Shown piece after piece: positions 53,950-64,000 of a stretch of DNA of 64,000 nucleotides. The notes beneath the pieces were generated by a model, which saw only the letters and a program-made list of their open reading frames with translations, was not told the DNA's origin and did not search any database. A program made the position numbers and the translations under genes. This DNA comes from Craspedostauros australis (taxonomy: Eukaryota; Bacillariophyta; Bacillariophyceae; Mastogloiales; Achnanthaceae), in NCBI GenBank assembly GCA_026770025.1, contig JAMXDE010000007.1, positions 2,480,001 to 2,544,000 on the forward strand. Reading direction: 5' to 3'. The stretch's first letter is position 1. Every line of letters starts with the position of its first letter.

Positions 53950-55458
53950 ATGAAGATGCCGCTTCCTCAAGTGAAGGCAGTGCTGCTGCTGCTGCTGGCG
54001 ATTGCGTCGTTCGCGATGCAGAACAGCCATGCCTTCCTCAATCGGCACATCCCCTTGGGAAGCAGATATCGTGGAACCGTGTCATCATCCGCGTTCGATT
54101 TCGAATCAAACCGATCTCAGCTGTTCGTGACGTCTAACAATGCGGAGGCAGAGCTAAGGGCAGGCAAAGGCGACATTCTGAAGCATACCAGCAACGATGA
54201 TGGCAAACACAATGGCAAGGACGCGGAAAAGCTTGCCTCCTGTGTCGAATTCATTGATCCGGAAACAGGCTGCGAGGTTGTATTGGTCGGATGCTTCCAC
54301 GGAACGGTTTCTTCTTCTCAGGACGTCGAGCGCATGATCACGCCTGAGACGAAGGCGGTTGCGGTCGAACTGTGCGCCAAACGATTCACGGACTTGCTCA
54401 ACAACGAACAGCTCGAACAGCAACGGCAAGAACAGGAAAAGGAAAATGAAAAGGAACAGCCAACTTGGTGGAACGGCTACGTCCAGATGGTGCAGCAGAC
54501 TGCCCAACGTCGCGGAATGGGAACGGCCATCGCCACGGCCGTTGTGGGTGGCGTGAGCGGCTTGCAAACATTGCTGAGCGGATTCACGCCTGGATTGGAA
54601 TTCACAACGGCATTGCAGGCCACGCGCAACAACCCTGATTGCGATCTCTTCTGCGTCGATCAATCCGTCGATGACACCTTGCAGCGCATGGGAGAGCTGC
54701 CCTTCGTGGCATGGAGCATGATCATGGGCACCCATTACGACGACGCCAACACCCTATCCGACGGCGGCAGCAGCAGCAGCAGCATGCATCATCCCAAAGC
54801 CAATCCGGTGCAGCGCAAGTGGCAGCGCATTATACAGGATGCAGGAGGGTTGAGTCGAGCCATCAACGGCGCATCAACGTCGTCGTCATCATCGACAGCT
54901 TCCGACGGCAGCATGGATCTTCCGCAGGTCCAGATCTCGCAGGTTCTGTTTCGGAATCCATCCGCCGTCAAAGACTTGCTGCGATTGATGGTGCCACCTC
55001 TCGTCGTCTTCAACGTGGGTATCATGGCCGTCAACGCAGCGCTGTTATCATTGGTGTCCGCCAATCTCCTGGATCCTTCGCTGGTCGTGTTGCCGACGGA
55101 TGCCGCCTCCATACCGCAGCAAGAGCACGACAGGCTGCCGCACATCCTGGCGAGCCTCATGATCGTGCTGTGCAACTACTTCTTCATCGCCCTGCCAGCT
55201 GCGCGCGTCGTGCTGCTGGAACGTGATATGATTCTGTCGGACGGCATCCGCGCGACGTGCCGTCATGTCGTGCAGCAGAATGATGGAGTGCCGGGTAGGG
55301 TCGTCGCAGTCCTGGGATTGCTGCATGTTAACGGCGTGGCATACCACATGACGACTTCAGGTGGTGCAGCACAATCCTCTGAGGATGACGAATCGAGAAG
55401 GTCGAGGCAATCAGAGACGCTTCAGGAGACATCATCCTTCTCGAAAGTGAAGGTGTAA
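53950..55458 (+). CDS. TraB-family protein with plastid-type presequence, 502 residues
   Basis: The N-terminus is a signal peptide (VLLLLLAIASFAMQNSHA) followed directly by FLNRH, the Phe at position +1 that marks the ASAFAP motif and directs diatom proteins into the complex plastid. The TraB/PrgY domain follows (about 90-300): VVLVGCFHGTVSSSQDVERM, then KAVAVELCAKRFTDLL, an inserted Gln/Glu run, GMGTAIATAVVGGVSGLQTL and DLFCVDQSVDDTLQRMG. These match the conserved H.s..S and ELC..R elements. Two or three hydrophobic segments (LLRLMVPPLVVFNVGIMAVN, ASLMIVLCNYFFIALPA) lie near the C-terminus, with VVAVLGLLHVNGVAYH after them. TraB relatives are membrane proteins, possibly proteases; plastid location is inferred. 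Confidence 0.85.
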   Translation: MKMPLPQVKAVLLLLLAIASFAMQNSHAFLNRHIPLGSRYRGTVSSSAFDFESNRSQLFVTSNNAEAELRAGKGDILKHTSNDDGKHNGKDAEKLASCVEFIDPETGCEVVLVGCFHGTVSSSQDVERMITPETKAVAVELCAKRFTDLLNNEQLEQQRQEQEKENEKEQPTWWNGYVQMVQQTAQRRGMGTAIATAVVGGVSGLQTLLSGFTPGLEFTTALQATRNNPDCDLFCVDQSVDDTLQRMGELPFVAWSMIMGTHYDDANTLSDGGSSSSSMHHPKANPVQRKWQRIIQDAGGLSRAINGASTSSSSSTASDGSMDLPQVQISQVLFRNPSAVKDLLRLMVPPLVVFNVGIMAVNAALLSLVSANLLDPSLVVLPTDAASIPQQEHDRLPHILASLMIVLCNYFFIALPAARVVLLERDMILSDGIRATCRHVVQQNDGVPGRVVAVLGLLHVNGVAYHMTTSGGAAQSSEDDESRRSRQSETLQETSSFSKVKV

Positions 55459-55962
55459 ATTTAGACATTCTACGAGTACAAACGTAAGATATGTGCGACC
55501 AATGAGATCAGCTTTGGAAGCCTAATGATCAAGATGTGTCTCCTTCGTCATTGCGATCCACGAGTGCATGCTCTGCAACAGGACTCTGTTACACTCTCGA
55601 CAACATGTGTTTCGATTGTTTTCATCGTGGAACACAAGTGCAATGCTATGCTACTGCAAGGACGCAATGAACAAAAGGACGTCTCCCGTGGTACGTCTCC
55701 GCGCTATCAAATGATCATCCCGGCGTTCCACATGTGCCCATGTGGTGTCAACGGGATCCTGCCTGGGCCTGTCTACATCTGTCAACGCGGCAGCAAAGAT
55801 GAAGGATGAGGGCTGCTGTGCATGAATGTGGCTGTAGCTCGTATGCATCACACGCACGATTGTGTAATAGATTCGGCCTCTGTCAATGATAATTGTCGAA
55901 TGGAACTAATACATTGCATTACGACTGTGTAGTGTATTGTATGTAACAACCAGCGACGATCC
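55459..55962. other. Spacer between convergent genes
   Basis: No gene is seen. Confidence 0.45.
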
Positions 55963-57576
55963 TCATATTCCAACCAATTGAGGCGTGCGGACACCGGACG
56001 AGGACCAGTTGTCATCGCGGCATGCGCTGCTGCTGCTGCTGCTTCGCACGGAGGCCGTTGAGTGTTGCCGTCGCAATGGCTTGCCTTGATCAGCTTTGCT
56101 GGTGATGCGCTTGCGGTCCACAGCATCCAAAAGGTTTTGGATGATGCCCTTGACGAAGTTCGGGACGACGTGATTTGTGGTCCCCAACACCGCCTGCGCG
56201 ACGCCGTCCACAACGGGTGTCGCCATCCCATCCAATGGTCGCACGACGTGCGGTTGCACGATGTGGGAATCGACTTCTTGCAACGACGTGCCCACCACAC
56301 CCAGGGCCGTCTGCACCACGCCTTCCGCTATTCCGAAGGCACTGCCCACGACGGCAAGCTCCTTGCTCCATGCCCAAAACCCTTTGACGTTGTCGTAGAG
56401 GAATTGCACATGGTGGTGCTCTCCTTGTTGCTCCCGCTTGTGTTGCTGCTTCGTCATGATGACACCCCTTTCACTGTGTTCCTGCTCTCCGTTGAAGTCA
56501 TTCTCGGCGTGGTTGTCCCATGATGCGCCATGATGAATGTCAGATGCTCGAGAATGATCTGTGTCGGACGCTTCAAGGCTCTGGTTGGCGCTCTTGAAGG
56601 ATCCCGTCGCCGTGGAATCAAACGATGCCTCGCGGCACATCTGCTGCAGCTGCAACACGACAGAGGCCTCATCCATGTATCCGTTGCTGCTGTCATAATC
56701 TTTTTCCTCTTCCACTTCCACACCAAGACAAACGCTATCGTTGATGTCAGCATCGCTGTCAGCGTACTCGTTGGTGTCAGCATTGACAGCATTGAAGTTG
56801 ATGGTGTCAAGATTGCGATCGCTGCTGTCATCCCAGCCAAGGTGGTCGTCATGTCTGGAGCTCAATGAGACATCCTCGCACGTTCCGAATTCATCAAAGT
56901 CGTAACTGTAACTGTAACCGTGACTGTGTCCATCGTCGCATTCCTTTTCAGGCTGCGGATCATCAGGTACGACGTGCTGTGGCTTGTTCTCTGACGAGTT
57001 CGTTGCCAATGCTGATGTCGCCGATGTTGCGTGAACGTCAGCGTCTGCATCTACGTCTGCATCAGCGTCAGCATCTGTGCTGTGCGTCGGTTGTGGATTC
57101 CTTTCCGTATCCTTCTCTTCCTGCTCCTCGACGATGGTGGAGATCTGATCTGTGAGGTCTGTCATCTCCGCGAAGGACGATACGACCTGCACATCGGGAC
57201 TCATGTACATCTGATTGGGAATGCCTTGGAAGATGGCGATCTGGTTGTTCCCGTACGCCGCATTGCCGGCATTGAGGTGCCTGCCTCTGTGCATATGCAA
57301 GTGATTGCCATTGCTATTGCCATTGTCATTGTCATTGCTATTGCCATCGTCATTGCTATTGCCATTGCCATTGCCAATGTTGCTGCTCTGATGGCTGTTT
57401 GACTTGGCGCCTGAATTGGCGACTGAATTGAGCATGATGGTCATGTTGGTGAGACGATCCTCGCGGTTGCCTGCCGTCCTTGTGCTCTTGGTGGAAGTCG
57501 TACCGATGCTGCTCAGAGAGTGAACGAAGTCGTCCCACTTCGATGCGTCTCCCTCCGACATGTCACTCATCTTCAA
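55963..57576 (-). CDS. Acidic low-complexity protein with a hydrophobic perilipin-like C-terminus, 537 residues
   Basis: The first 370 residues are disordered: an Asn/Gly/Asp repeat (57,300-57,390), an Asp-Ala run (TDADADADVDADADVHA), and acidic segments. The C-terminal part (about 390-500) is different: FLYDNVKGFWAWSKELAVVG, then SAFGIAEGVVQTALGVVGTS, LQEVDSHIVQPHVVRPLDG and TTNHVVPNFVKGIIQNLLDA. It is amphipathic and hydrophobic without a clear transmembrane helix, resembling lipid-droplet coat or perilipin-type segments, and I recall similar ones in diatom proteins. Membrane or lipid-droplet association is an inference. The start is the ATG at 57,576 (MKMSDMSEGD). Confidence 0.7.
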   Translation of the reverse strand: MKMSDMSEGDASKWDDFVHSLSSIGTTSTKSTRTAGNREDRLTNMTIMLNSVANSGAKSNSHQSSNIGNGNGNSNDDGNSNDNDNGNSNGNHLHMHRGRHLNAGNAAYGNNQIAIFQGIPNQMYMSPDVQVVSSFAEMTDLTDQISTIVEEQEEKDTERNPQPTHSTDADADADVDADADVHATSATSALATNSSENKPQHVVPDDPQPEKECDDGHSHGYSYSYDFDEFGTCEDVSLSSRHDDHLGWDDSSDRNLDTINFNAVNADTNEYADSDADINDSVCLGVEVEEEKDYDSSNGYMDEASVVLQLQQMCREASFDSTATGSFKSANQSLEASDTDHSRASDIHHGASWDNHAENDFNGEQEHSERGVIMTKQQHKREQQGEHHHVQFLYDNVKGFWAWSKELAVVGSAFGIAEGVVQTALGVVGTSLQEVDSHIVQPHVVRPLDGMATPVVDGVAQAVLGTTNHVVPNFVKGIIQNLLDAVDRKRITSKADQGKPLRRQHSTASVRSSSSSSACRDDNWSSSGVRTPQLVGI

Positions 57577-58316
57577 TCTCTTCTATTATGATACAATGCT
57601 GATGTAATACAATGCTGATTTCATACTATGTACTCTAATGATACCATGAGCAGCTCGTACTGCCTCCTTCCTGCAAGTGTGTGAATTGCCTGCCTTGCCT
57701 CACTTCACTTCACTTGAGGAGCATGAGCGTGTTCTGCTCTGTGCACAAGTCCTCTCCTCACGTTCTTGTGAAGAGTCGACATCATCACCCATCACCATTG
57801 TCCGCAGCATCATTGACGCACCACGATTGCAGGTGCCCAGTTCTCTTTTCTCTCGTGAACAACACACAAACATTGAACAAACGGCGTCGTCACCATTCCT
57901 CCTACTTTGACAAAATTTGTGGTGGGAAAAAGTGCATCGTCATGTCACAAATCATTGGATTATATTCAGATGTGAATACGTTTTAATGTTGCTGCTCTCG
58001 TTTTCGACTTGTCGGACTAAATGTGTTCTCTTCAATTTTGCGAACCCGGCATTCTCCCGCCTGGATCTTCGCGACCACCAGATTCAACGAGAGAGTCCAC
58101 GAAGTCCGACGAGCTATCGTGCTCATTGAGCAGACGGGAGTAGCAATCTCCACGGCCAATACTGTTGCGAAAGAGGCACGACCTATGGCATAGCATTATA
58201 GAGTATATTATTATATCATGTTGGAGATAGCATGCCTACTGCTTTCCTCCTCGCCACTTTTAGTTGGCGAGAGCAACCAATCAAGTACGTCCATTCCGTG
58301 GCAAGCATCAGCCATC
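57577..58316. other. Intergenic stretch
   Basis: No gene is seen. ACAATGCTGAT is repeated near 57,593 and 57,610, next to the start of the gene on the minus strand. Confidence 0.45.
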
Positions 58317-59906
58317 TTAGCTCTCCTCCTCTGTGTCTGCGTCTGCGGTGGACCTCGGTCGCACCCGCTCCCATTCATCGAACGAGTCGACGATGATCTC
58401 ATCCTGGTACCCTGCCGGTAGCACGAGGCTTCCAGAGAAAACCATCTCGGGCAATTCGCTGCCTCCGTTGGCATCGCTCTTATGATGAAGCGGACGATCG
58501 CCACGTTCCATCAGGGCGTCGCCACGCAAAGGCCACACCCGCAGCAGCGCGCGCCCGACGATTAGAGATGCCGGCACGGCGCCGTAGTTGCGCGAGTCGG
58601 AGGAATTCCACGGGTTGTCGCCTTCGATCCAGATGTGTCCGTCCGGCACGATCTCGCCGTTCATGTGGCCGAAGCGACGCAAGGGGGAAGCGAACTTGCT
58701 GCGTCGGAATCGTCGGCCGGGCTTCGTGACTGTGTCGCCAGGCAGGCCCATCACGCGCTTGCAGATCGTTCCGGCACGTTGCGGATGCTGCAGCACCACC
58801 ACGTCGCCGACCTGAATTCCAGAACTCTGTCTGTCACAAAATCGTTCCCACCAACCCTCCTTCGGGTAGGCATTGGCCGGTATCCTCGGCTCGTGCCATG
58901 TGGAGCGGAAGGCGTAATCCTCCATCATTCGTAGGCTTTCGGCGCGGTCGACATCATCGACAAGGTTATCGTCATCATCGCCATCATCGTCATCCTCTTC
59001 GTTGTCATCATCGCCGTCATCTGATTCCTCTTCGATTTCCTGCTCTTCATTATTGTTGTTAGCTTCACCAGCACTTGCTGCGCGATCCGTTTCTGTGTGA
59101 TTCTTGTCAGAATTATCTGCTTGTGCGACTTTCTCAGCTTTCTCGGCATGCCCGGCGCTCAACTTCTGTTTCCCCTGTTGCTGCTCTGCATGCTGCTTCT
59201 GTTGTTTCTGTTGCTGCTTCTGTTGGCGCAACTGCAACCTCTGCCGGTTCTGAGCATGCTTCTTCTCGAACTGCGTAGATACTGCGGCGAGCTTGTCCCG
59301 ATACACAGCATCCTCATGCGCCAGCTGCTTCTTGCGTGCGAGCTGGGCCCGCTCTTCCCCGACGGTCCCACCCTGCAATCCGTACCACCATGGCGTCACG
59401 CGATCAATCAACAGGAGCTCGCCGTGCGGTTGGATCGTGGGGAACATGCTGGGTCCTTCGCAGGCCGTCAGCTCGATTCCGTACTCCGTCACCACGTAGG
59501 CGATCCCGAATGCGGCGCACAGCCGACTTAAGTGCGTGCCGAACAGCAGCAGGTCATCCTTGAAGGTATGCGCTGCGACGGGTTCCTTGTCGGTGGCTTT
59601 GCCGCCCTTGGCGCATCGCGATCGCGTCATGCAGTACCATCGCCGCCTTGTGTTGTTGGTCAGCGATCTTCTGCTCCAAGACAGAGGGCGCAGACAAGCA
59701 TCGTGCGTCCCATGATGCAGCGCCCTGTGCTTCACGATCGGTCCTTGGAAGATGCTGCGCTGCGGAGTCGTCGCGCCTCTCTGCACGAGTGTTCTCCTCG
59801 CAATCTGCCATTGGGTCTTCACATTCGTAGGAACGCTGCTGTTCTGATACAAGCGGACAGCACCATGCCTCATCGCCCGCTCCATCAGCAATCCTCTTGT
59901 CGCCAT
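58317..59906 (-). CDS. Mitochondrial inner-membrane signal peptidase (S26, IMP-like) with a long insertion, 529 residues
   Basis: The enzyme cleaves targeting peptides of proteins reaching the intermembrane space, using a Ser-Lys pair. The catalytic Ser is in [20 protein letters not shown] (S153) and the Lys in [13 protein letters not shown] (K383). The last boxes are [20 protein letters not shown] and [19 protein letters not shown]. In IMP1 the two residues lie about 44 apart; here the gap is about 230, filled by a Gln/Lys-rich coiled coil and an acidic Asp/Glu run. The N-terminus is basic (about 120 residues with repeated RR), a probable mitochondrial presequence, followed by a hydrophobic anchor ([18 protein letters not shown]). 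Total length is about three times IMP1. The frame is open and the boxes are intact, so activity is plausible. Confidence 0.9.
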   Translation of the reverse strand: MATRGLLMERAMRHGAVRLYQNSSVPTNVKTQWQIARRTLVQRGATTPQRSIFQGPIVKHRALHHGTHDACLRPLSWSRRSLTNNTRRRWYCMTRSRCAKGGKATDKEPVAAHTFKDDLLLFGTHLSRLCAAFGIAYVVTEYGIELTACEGPSMFPTIQPHGELLLIDRVTPWWYGLQGGTVGEERAQLARKKQLAHEDAVYRDKLAAVSTQFEKKHAQNRQRLQLRQQKQQQKQQKQHAEQQQGKQKLSAGHAEKAEKVAQADNSDKNHTETDRAASAGEANNNNEEQEIEEESDDGDDDNEEDDDDGDDDDNLVDDVDRAESLRMMEDYAFRSTWHEPRIPANAYPKEGWWERFCDRQSSGIQVGDVVVLQHPQRAGTICKRVMGLPGDTVTKPGRRFRRSKFASPLRRFGHMNGEIVPDGHIWIEGDNPWNSSDSRNYGAVPASLIVGRALLRVWPLRGDALMERGDRPLHHKSDANGGSELPEMVFSGSLVLPAGYQDEIIVDSFDEWERVRPRSTADADTEEES

Positions 59907-60509
59907 CGTCGCAACTGAGATTGTGGTTGGTTGCCTCAGCTGTTTGATGAGTTGGAGGATCGGGTTTGATGTTGGTCGAGTTCGCAGAGTTTGTGTCTAT
60001 TTCGTTGGTGATTGATGGAGGCAGTTCAACCTGGCGTGGAGCTGGAACGAATCCATCTTGTCGGATCAGCTGTTTCTCTCTAGCTTTGTTTCATCACTGT
60101 ACCAGGCATACCAGTAGCCCGTACGTTTGACAACAGTAGCACTTCACTACGCGGAGATTGGGATGCTTGTATCTATCATGCGAGCTCCAGCACAAGACAA
60201 CACGACATTCATCAATGGTTTCAATTGGTTTGATAGGATTGAAATAGTATGATGGTGCACTGCACTCTGTTGTATGCCACGATAATGCAGAATAGTATTT
60301 TGTCATTTTATTGCAGATGGTTATGGAGTAATAATAATAATAGTATGGAATGTAGTGGTCGTCACACATGGATGCAAAGCAAGGCAGGAGGTTCACAGAA
60401 GGTCGACACTGGGCACGAGCAGAGTACCAGTACACCAGTGCGCCGGCACGTGCACAGGACGAAGGCCTCGCTTGCGCGTCTGTCGCTGTGCACGTGGAGG
60501 CTAGCGCTG
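59907..60509. other. Spacer with no gene
   Basis: Upstream of the peptidase gene and downstream of HSBP1. AT-rich TAATAATAATAATAG near 60,331-60,345. Confidence 0.45.
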
Positions 60510-61452
60510 TTACACTTGGACGCTTGTGTTGCTCTCAATGGAGCTGTTGCCATCCCTGCCATTCGCCTTCGTCTGTGGCTCATCCAACCCTGCTTGTTCC
60601 ATCAAGTCGTTGATTCCTGGCGGACGATTGGAGTACGATTCGCGTGTCGTTGGGGGTATGGTTGAGGCATGATTGCGACGCATACGTTCATGGGAGGAGC
60701 ACACAGGGTGAGAGAATTTGTGTGGAAGTAGAATACGTAGGCAGGTGTGAGTTTGGGTTGTGTGTGATACTTGGAGTTCACGCATCCAAACAGATCTGCA
60801 CACGGTCAATCAACGAATGCATCAGCCAATGTAGCCCTCGTCTGTCCGTGGAGCATGTCGGTGGGGCGTGTCCGCGACATAGAGCATGTTCAGATTGACA
60901 GCGGCAACCAACACGGTATCTGCGTCTGCATCCGCGTCCGCATCAGCGAAAGCAGTCACTCACTTATTTCCAGATCATCCATGCGTTTCCCGACTTCATC
61001 CATGCGCCCGATGATGGTGTTTCCGGTGGCAGTGAATGATTCGTTCTGAAAGAGGTTGTTTGGTCGGATTGGTTGTTCCGAGAGTTTGATTCCGTGGAGG
61101 CAAGGGCAAGAGGAAGAACACGAGATGGGAGGAGGAGCATGAAGACGGCGCACGATACATTGCATAATGCAATACCATCATGTGAGAAAGGAAGCGTCAT
61201 GAAAAAGTTGGCATGCACGAGTTCGGAAGGATCTGACACCACAGCACCCACCCACATCACGTCCGCAACCCTGAGGCCTTCACGAGCCGCTTGACGCCGT
61301 GTCGTCAATCATCACAGAAGAAGACTGCCATGCTGGAGCACGCTAACACGCACCATTTGATCCAGCATGTCCTGAACGAACAGGCTGAGGTCTTGCCGGT
61401 TGCCATCGACGGCACCGTCATGAACTTTTCTTGTTGGAGATGTTTCCGCCAT
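60510..61452 (-). CDS. HSBP1: Heat shock factor binding protein 1, three exons, 95 residues
   Basis: Exon 1 is 61,354-61,452 (MAETSPTRKVHDG... to FVQDMLDQM), exon 2 is 60,965-61,045 plus the base at 60,964 (NESFTATGNTIIGRMDEVGK to DDLEI), and exon 3 is 60,510-60,616 (INDLMEQAGLDEPQ... to the stop). The introns are 308 bp (GTGCGT donor, CTTTCAG acceptor) and 347 bp (GTGAGT donor, CCGCCAG acceptor). Spliced, the product aligns without gaps to HSBP1 from QDL..VVQ..L.QM through IIGRIDDM..RIDDLE to IADLMTQAG. HSBP1 is a small trimeric coiled coil that binds the heat shock factor HSF1 trimer and damps the heat shock response. It has no long open frame, which is why it is easily missed. Confidence 0.92.
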
Positions 61453-62561
61453 GCTTGTGTATTGGTATCTTTGGAGGCAACGAGTTTGGATTGTGGTGTG
61501 TTCTGTTTTCTCGCTTTGTTGGATTATGACAGGGTTGGGGCGGGATCTAAGGGAATCCGTTGGTGCTGTTGTTGGCAATGCACCTCTGACAATGGCATGG
61601 AGGATGGCGATGGAGGCAACGTCCTGTTGATTGAAAGGACAAGACTTGTTGTCTTGCAGAATCAAAGCGTCGACTCTGTGATTGGGCTGATGTGGTGCTT
61701 TTGCGACAATGAGATCGAAAAGCAACCTCTCCTCTCCTCTTATCTTCCTTGTGACACGGAGGAATTCCAACCTCGTTCAACGCCTGGGTCGTGTGGTGCG
61801 AGGTGTCTGTATCCAACTCACATCTTGTGTGGGAGACGCAACGAATTGCTTGTCGCATGCTGCCGCGCCTCCTGTTCCCTCTCTGTCTCTTTCTGTTCGT
61901 CCGATTCTGACACGGATCTCCATCCACCCACGACAACGAGGGCGTTGTCAAGAACACGTCCAAAAATGGATGCGCTTTGTCTGGTTGCGAACCTCATCGT
62001 TGCGGACAACCAACCAAGACGCGCGTTCTGACACGTTCTTGTGTGTGGTGATCAATCACGAGTGGATGTCAATTCAAATACAAACCGCGAACGCCAGCGC
62101 GCCAGTCGGACAACCCAGACAGAGCTGACGCATGCAAGGTGACAACCTCAACAAGCGTTTTCTGAGTGACACGAGTTGCTGAATCGTGCATGTGACATGA
62201 ATCAACGATTCAGTTCCAGTCACGAGTCATCAATCAAAGCGCATCGTTCGCGATTGCGGAACATCATCACAAGATCGTCAACAATGCAACAGGAAAGCAT
62301 CCATCCTGCGAATGCCTGGACGAGCCAAGGGGTGCGCAGGCCGTACTCGCAGAGTGTTTCCACCAGGACGCTGTATCCTTCGGTGACACAACCAACAACG
62401 CCGATGACGACACGCAGATCGGCAGGGACAAACCAGACCGTCACGTCAAAACGAAACTCGCATCCATCACACATCATCCAACCTCCGCGCAAGCAACAAG
62501 CAACGCCTCGGAACAACATCTGCAAGGCAGCATCGGCAAACAAGAAGCTTCAGACCATGCA
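61453..62561. other. Intergenic region between divergent genes
   Basis: Holds the promoters of HSBP1 and of the gene at the right edge. Long frames are present on both strands (such as 61,291-62,031), but none has a family feature. Confidence 0.45.
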
Positions 62562-64000
62562 ATGATGGCCAAGATACGAAATCTTCTGTGGCTACTGGTT
62601 GCTGTTTGCTTTCGGCTTTTGCTCCTTCCTCCAGCCGCTGCTGCCTTCGGGAGCGGCGCAAGACCCCTCCATTCCGTTTCGATACATCGCCATCCGCACC
62701 CGGTACCCGACATCGACATCGACATCGGCAAGGCTCCCAGTTTCTTCGCTCAACCAAACCCCAAAGCCCCCATCAACAGAGCTTCTCAAGTCACCGTGCG
62801 TCTGCTTGCCACTCACGCCGACTCTTCATCGTCGATCGATGAGACCATCGCAATGAAAGAAGCCACCACAAAGTCGACAGCTCAATCTGTCACTCTGCAC
62901 ATGCACAAGCACCGTCGCAATCGTGCTGTTGGCAAGATCGTCACATCCGGCACGGCCAAAGAGTTGGTTGAATCCATCAAGGAGTTCATCTATCCCAACT
63001 ACCGTGTCGCCGAACTCGGATCGCAGCTACGCGATGTTTCCAAGGCGATATGCGAAGTCCTTGCAGATAGTGGTGATGGCGATGACACTGACGGCACTGC
63101 CGGCCATGTCATGCTGGTGGATGTGGAACGCCGATTTCCCAAGAACGTCAATGATGGATCACGTACGGATGCGATGCGGCAGAAGCATGCGGAGGTCGAC
63201 TTCTTTCCTGACATATCTACCTTCCAGGAGATGGAGAACCTGGATGATTGGAGGCGCGTGCTATTCCCGCAACGATCGGGAACAGCAGCACCAGCAGCAT
63301 CCATATCATCGGCAGAATCTACGCATGAACAGCCTCATGGCTACGATGCTCTGGTGTTGGACGTCAACAGCATCGTCGGCAACGATCTAGAATGGACCGC
63401 ATTGTCCATCATCCGGGAGTTCCAGGCATTGAATGGCAAGGATCGCCCGCTGGTCGTGCTGGTCAAGTCTGCAGGATTGAACCAATGGGCGACGAGGTTG
63501 CTGCACGGTCCCAAGGTAGTGAACAACAAAGGTTCCACCGACGGGATTGGACCGCCGCACGTCATTGCCACACGCGGCGTCCAAGAGTATCGCAGTACGA
63601 TCCCTTTCGTGGTGCGGTCCGGTGATGCGGTGCTGGAAGTTGGCTGTCACTTCGGCACATCCACTGCATTGTTGCAAGAAGCGGTTGTGAGCGGAAACGT
63701 GGCAGATGGCGTCAATGATGTCGACGGTGTCAACAACGGCGAGAGTGGTGCGGCCATATCAGCTTCCAACGGATACTGCATAGGGGTCGACGTCGGTACA
63801 AAGATTATCAGAGAGGCTCAGCGGAAGTACCCGGATATCTTCTTTCGCGTCGGAAATGCTTGGAGAACGGCGGACCTGCTTCGGATACAGCAAGAGTACC
63901 TCCAGGGACTCAAGAACACCGCCTCCAATGATTCCACCGGCCAACCAGCGGATCACCGTTTGGGCTTTGACGTCGTCTACATTGACGTTGGCGGGCTGTC
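62562..64000 (+). CDS. Plastid-targeted methyltransferase-like protein, partial at the right edge
   Basis: The frame from 62,562 (MMAKIRNLLWLLVAVCFRL) runs open to the window end, 479 codons so far. A signal peptide (RLLLLPPAAAA) is followed directly by FGSGARP, an ASAFAP-type plastid presequence. After a variable stretch, a conserved-looking region begins near residue 135 (IYPNYRVAELGSQLRDVSKA). It is followed by YDALVLDVNSIVGNDLEWTA and by a class I methyltransferase motif I, SGDAVLEVGCHFGTSTALLQ (about residue 350), then YCIGVDVGTKIIREAQRKYP and LGFDVVYIDVGGLS at the edge. The SAM-binding motifs are read directly; the substrate is unknown. It may combine two Rossmann-like halves. Confidence 0.75.
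   Translation, partial: MMAKIRNLLWLLVAVCFRLLLLPPAAAAFGSGARPLHSVSIHRHPHPVPDIDIDIGKAPSFFAQPNPKAPINRASQVTVRLLATHADSSSSIDETIAMKEATTKSTAQSVTLHMHKHRRNRAVGKIVTSGTAKELVESIKEFIYPNYRVAELGSQLRDVSKAICEVLADSGDGDDTDGTAGHVMLVDVERRFPKNVNDGSRTDAMRQKHAEVDFFPDISTFQEMENLDDWRRVLFPQRSGTAAPAASISSAESTHEQPHGYDALVLDVNSIVGNDLEWTALSIIREFQALNGKDRPLVVLVKSAGLNQWATRLLHGPKVVNNKGSTDGIGPPHVIATRGVQEYRSTIPFVVRSGDAVLEVGCHFGTSTALLQEAVVSGNVADGVNDVDGVNNGESGAAISASNGYCIGVDVGTKIIREAQRKYPDIFFRVGNAWRTADLLRIQQEYLQGLKNTASNDSTGQPADHRLGFDVVYIDVGGL

Noticed and set aside
61291-62031. A 246-codon plus-strand frame
   Set aside because: It lies antisense to HSBP1 exon 1, which has strong family support.

Overview
The window looks like a piece of a diatom (Bacillariophyta) nuclear genome. 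The clearest sign is the C-terminal domain of the gene at 38.2-40.7 kb, which carries the GRGKPFQEHPGN motif of DUF6824, a domain I know from diatoms and relatives. Two proteins start with a signal peptide followed by Phe (SHA|FLN at 54.0 kb, AAA|FGS at 62.6 kb), the ASAFAP-type signal for secondary plastids. Genes are intron-poor, and the few introns I can place are GT-AG introns of 111-347 bp. I cannot name genus or species. I found no rRNA, tRNA or CRISPR array.

The left part (about 1-29.4 kb) is mostly mobile elements, layered. (1) 1-9,855: two Ty1/copia copies on the minus strand share one LTR (7,525-8,056). The left copy has a gag-pol frame that reads open to the left edge. The right copy keeps only the reverse transcriptase/RNase H end. 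(2) 10,841-18,945: an old DNA transposon with long terminal inverted repeats full of CCGGACA units and a decayed DDE_Tnp_4-type transposase. A younger 4,635-bp transposon (11,371-16,005) sits inside it, with 158-bp inverted repeats, a GTAT duplication at both ends and a 1,230-residue DDE-like protein of no family I can name with confidence. (3) 19,278-20,933: a two-exon gene for a piggyBac-like DDE transposase. (4) 22,012-24,693: a host-type gene for an ankyrin / coiled-coil / BTB fusion. (5) 25,281-29,421: a PIF/Harbinger-type element with both expected genes, a Myb/SANT-like protein and a DDE nuclease, inside 41-bp inverted repeats.

The right part (30.6-64 kb) is gene-bearing host DNA. In order it holds: a disordered protein; a metallo-beta-lactamase-fold (RNase Z-like) protein; a DUF6824 protein; a Sec14/CRAL-TRIO protein; a weakly LRR-like protein; an ABCG half-transporter whose Walker A motif is split by an intron; a class I methyltransferase; a stramenopile-type disordered protein with a conserved WYS core; a plastid-targeted TraB-family protein; a disordered protein with a hydrophobic, perilipin-like C-terminus; a mitochondrial inner-membrane signal peptidase with a very long insertion; HSBP1 in three exons; and a plastid-targeted methyltransferase-like protein that runs off the right edge.

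The genes do not form an operon or an obvious pathway. The most unusual items are the nested transposons, the ANK-coil-BTB fusion and the insertion in the signal peptidase.
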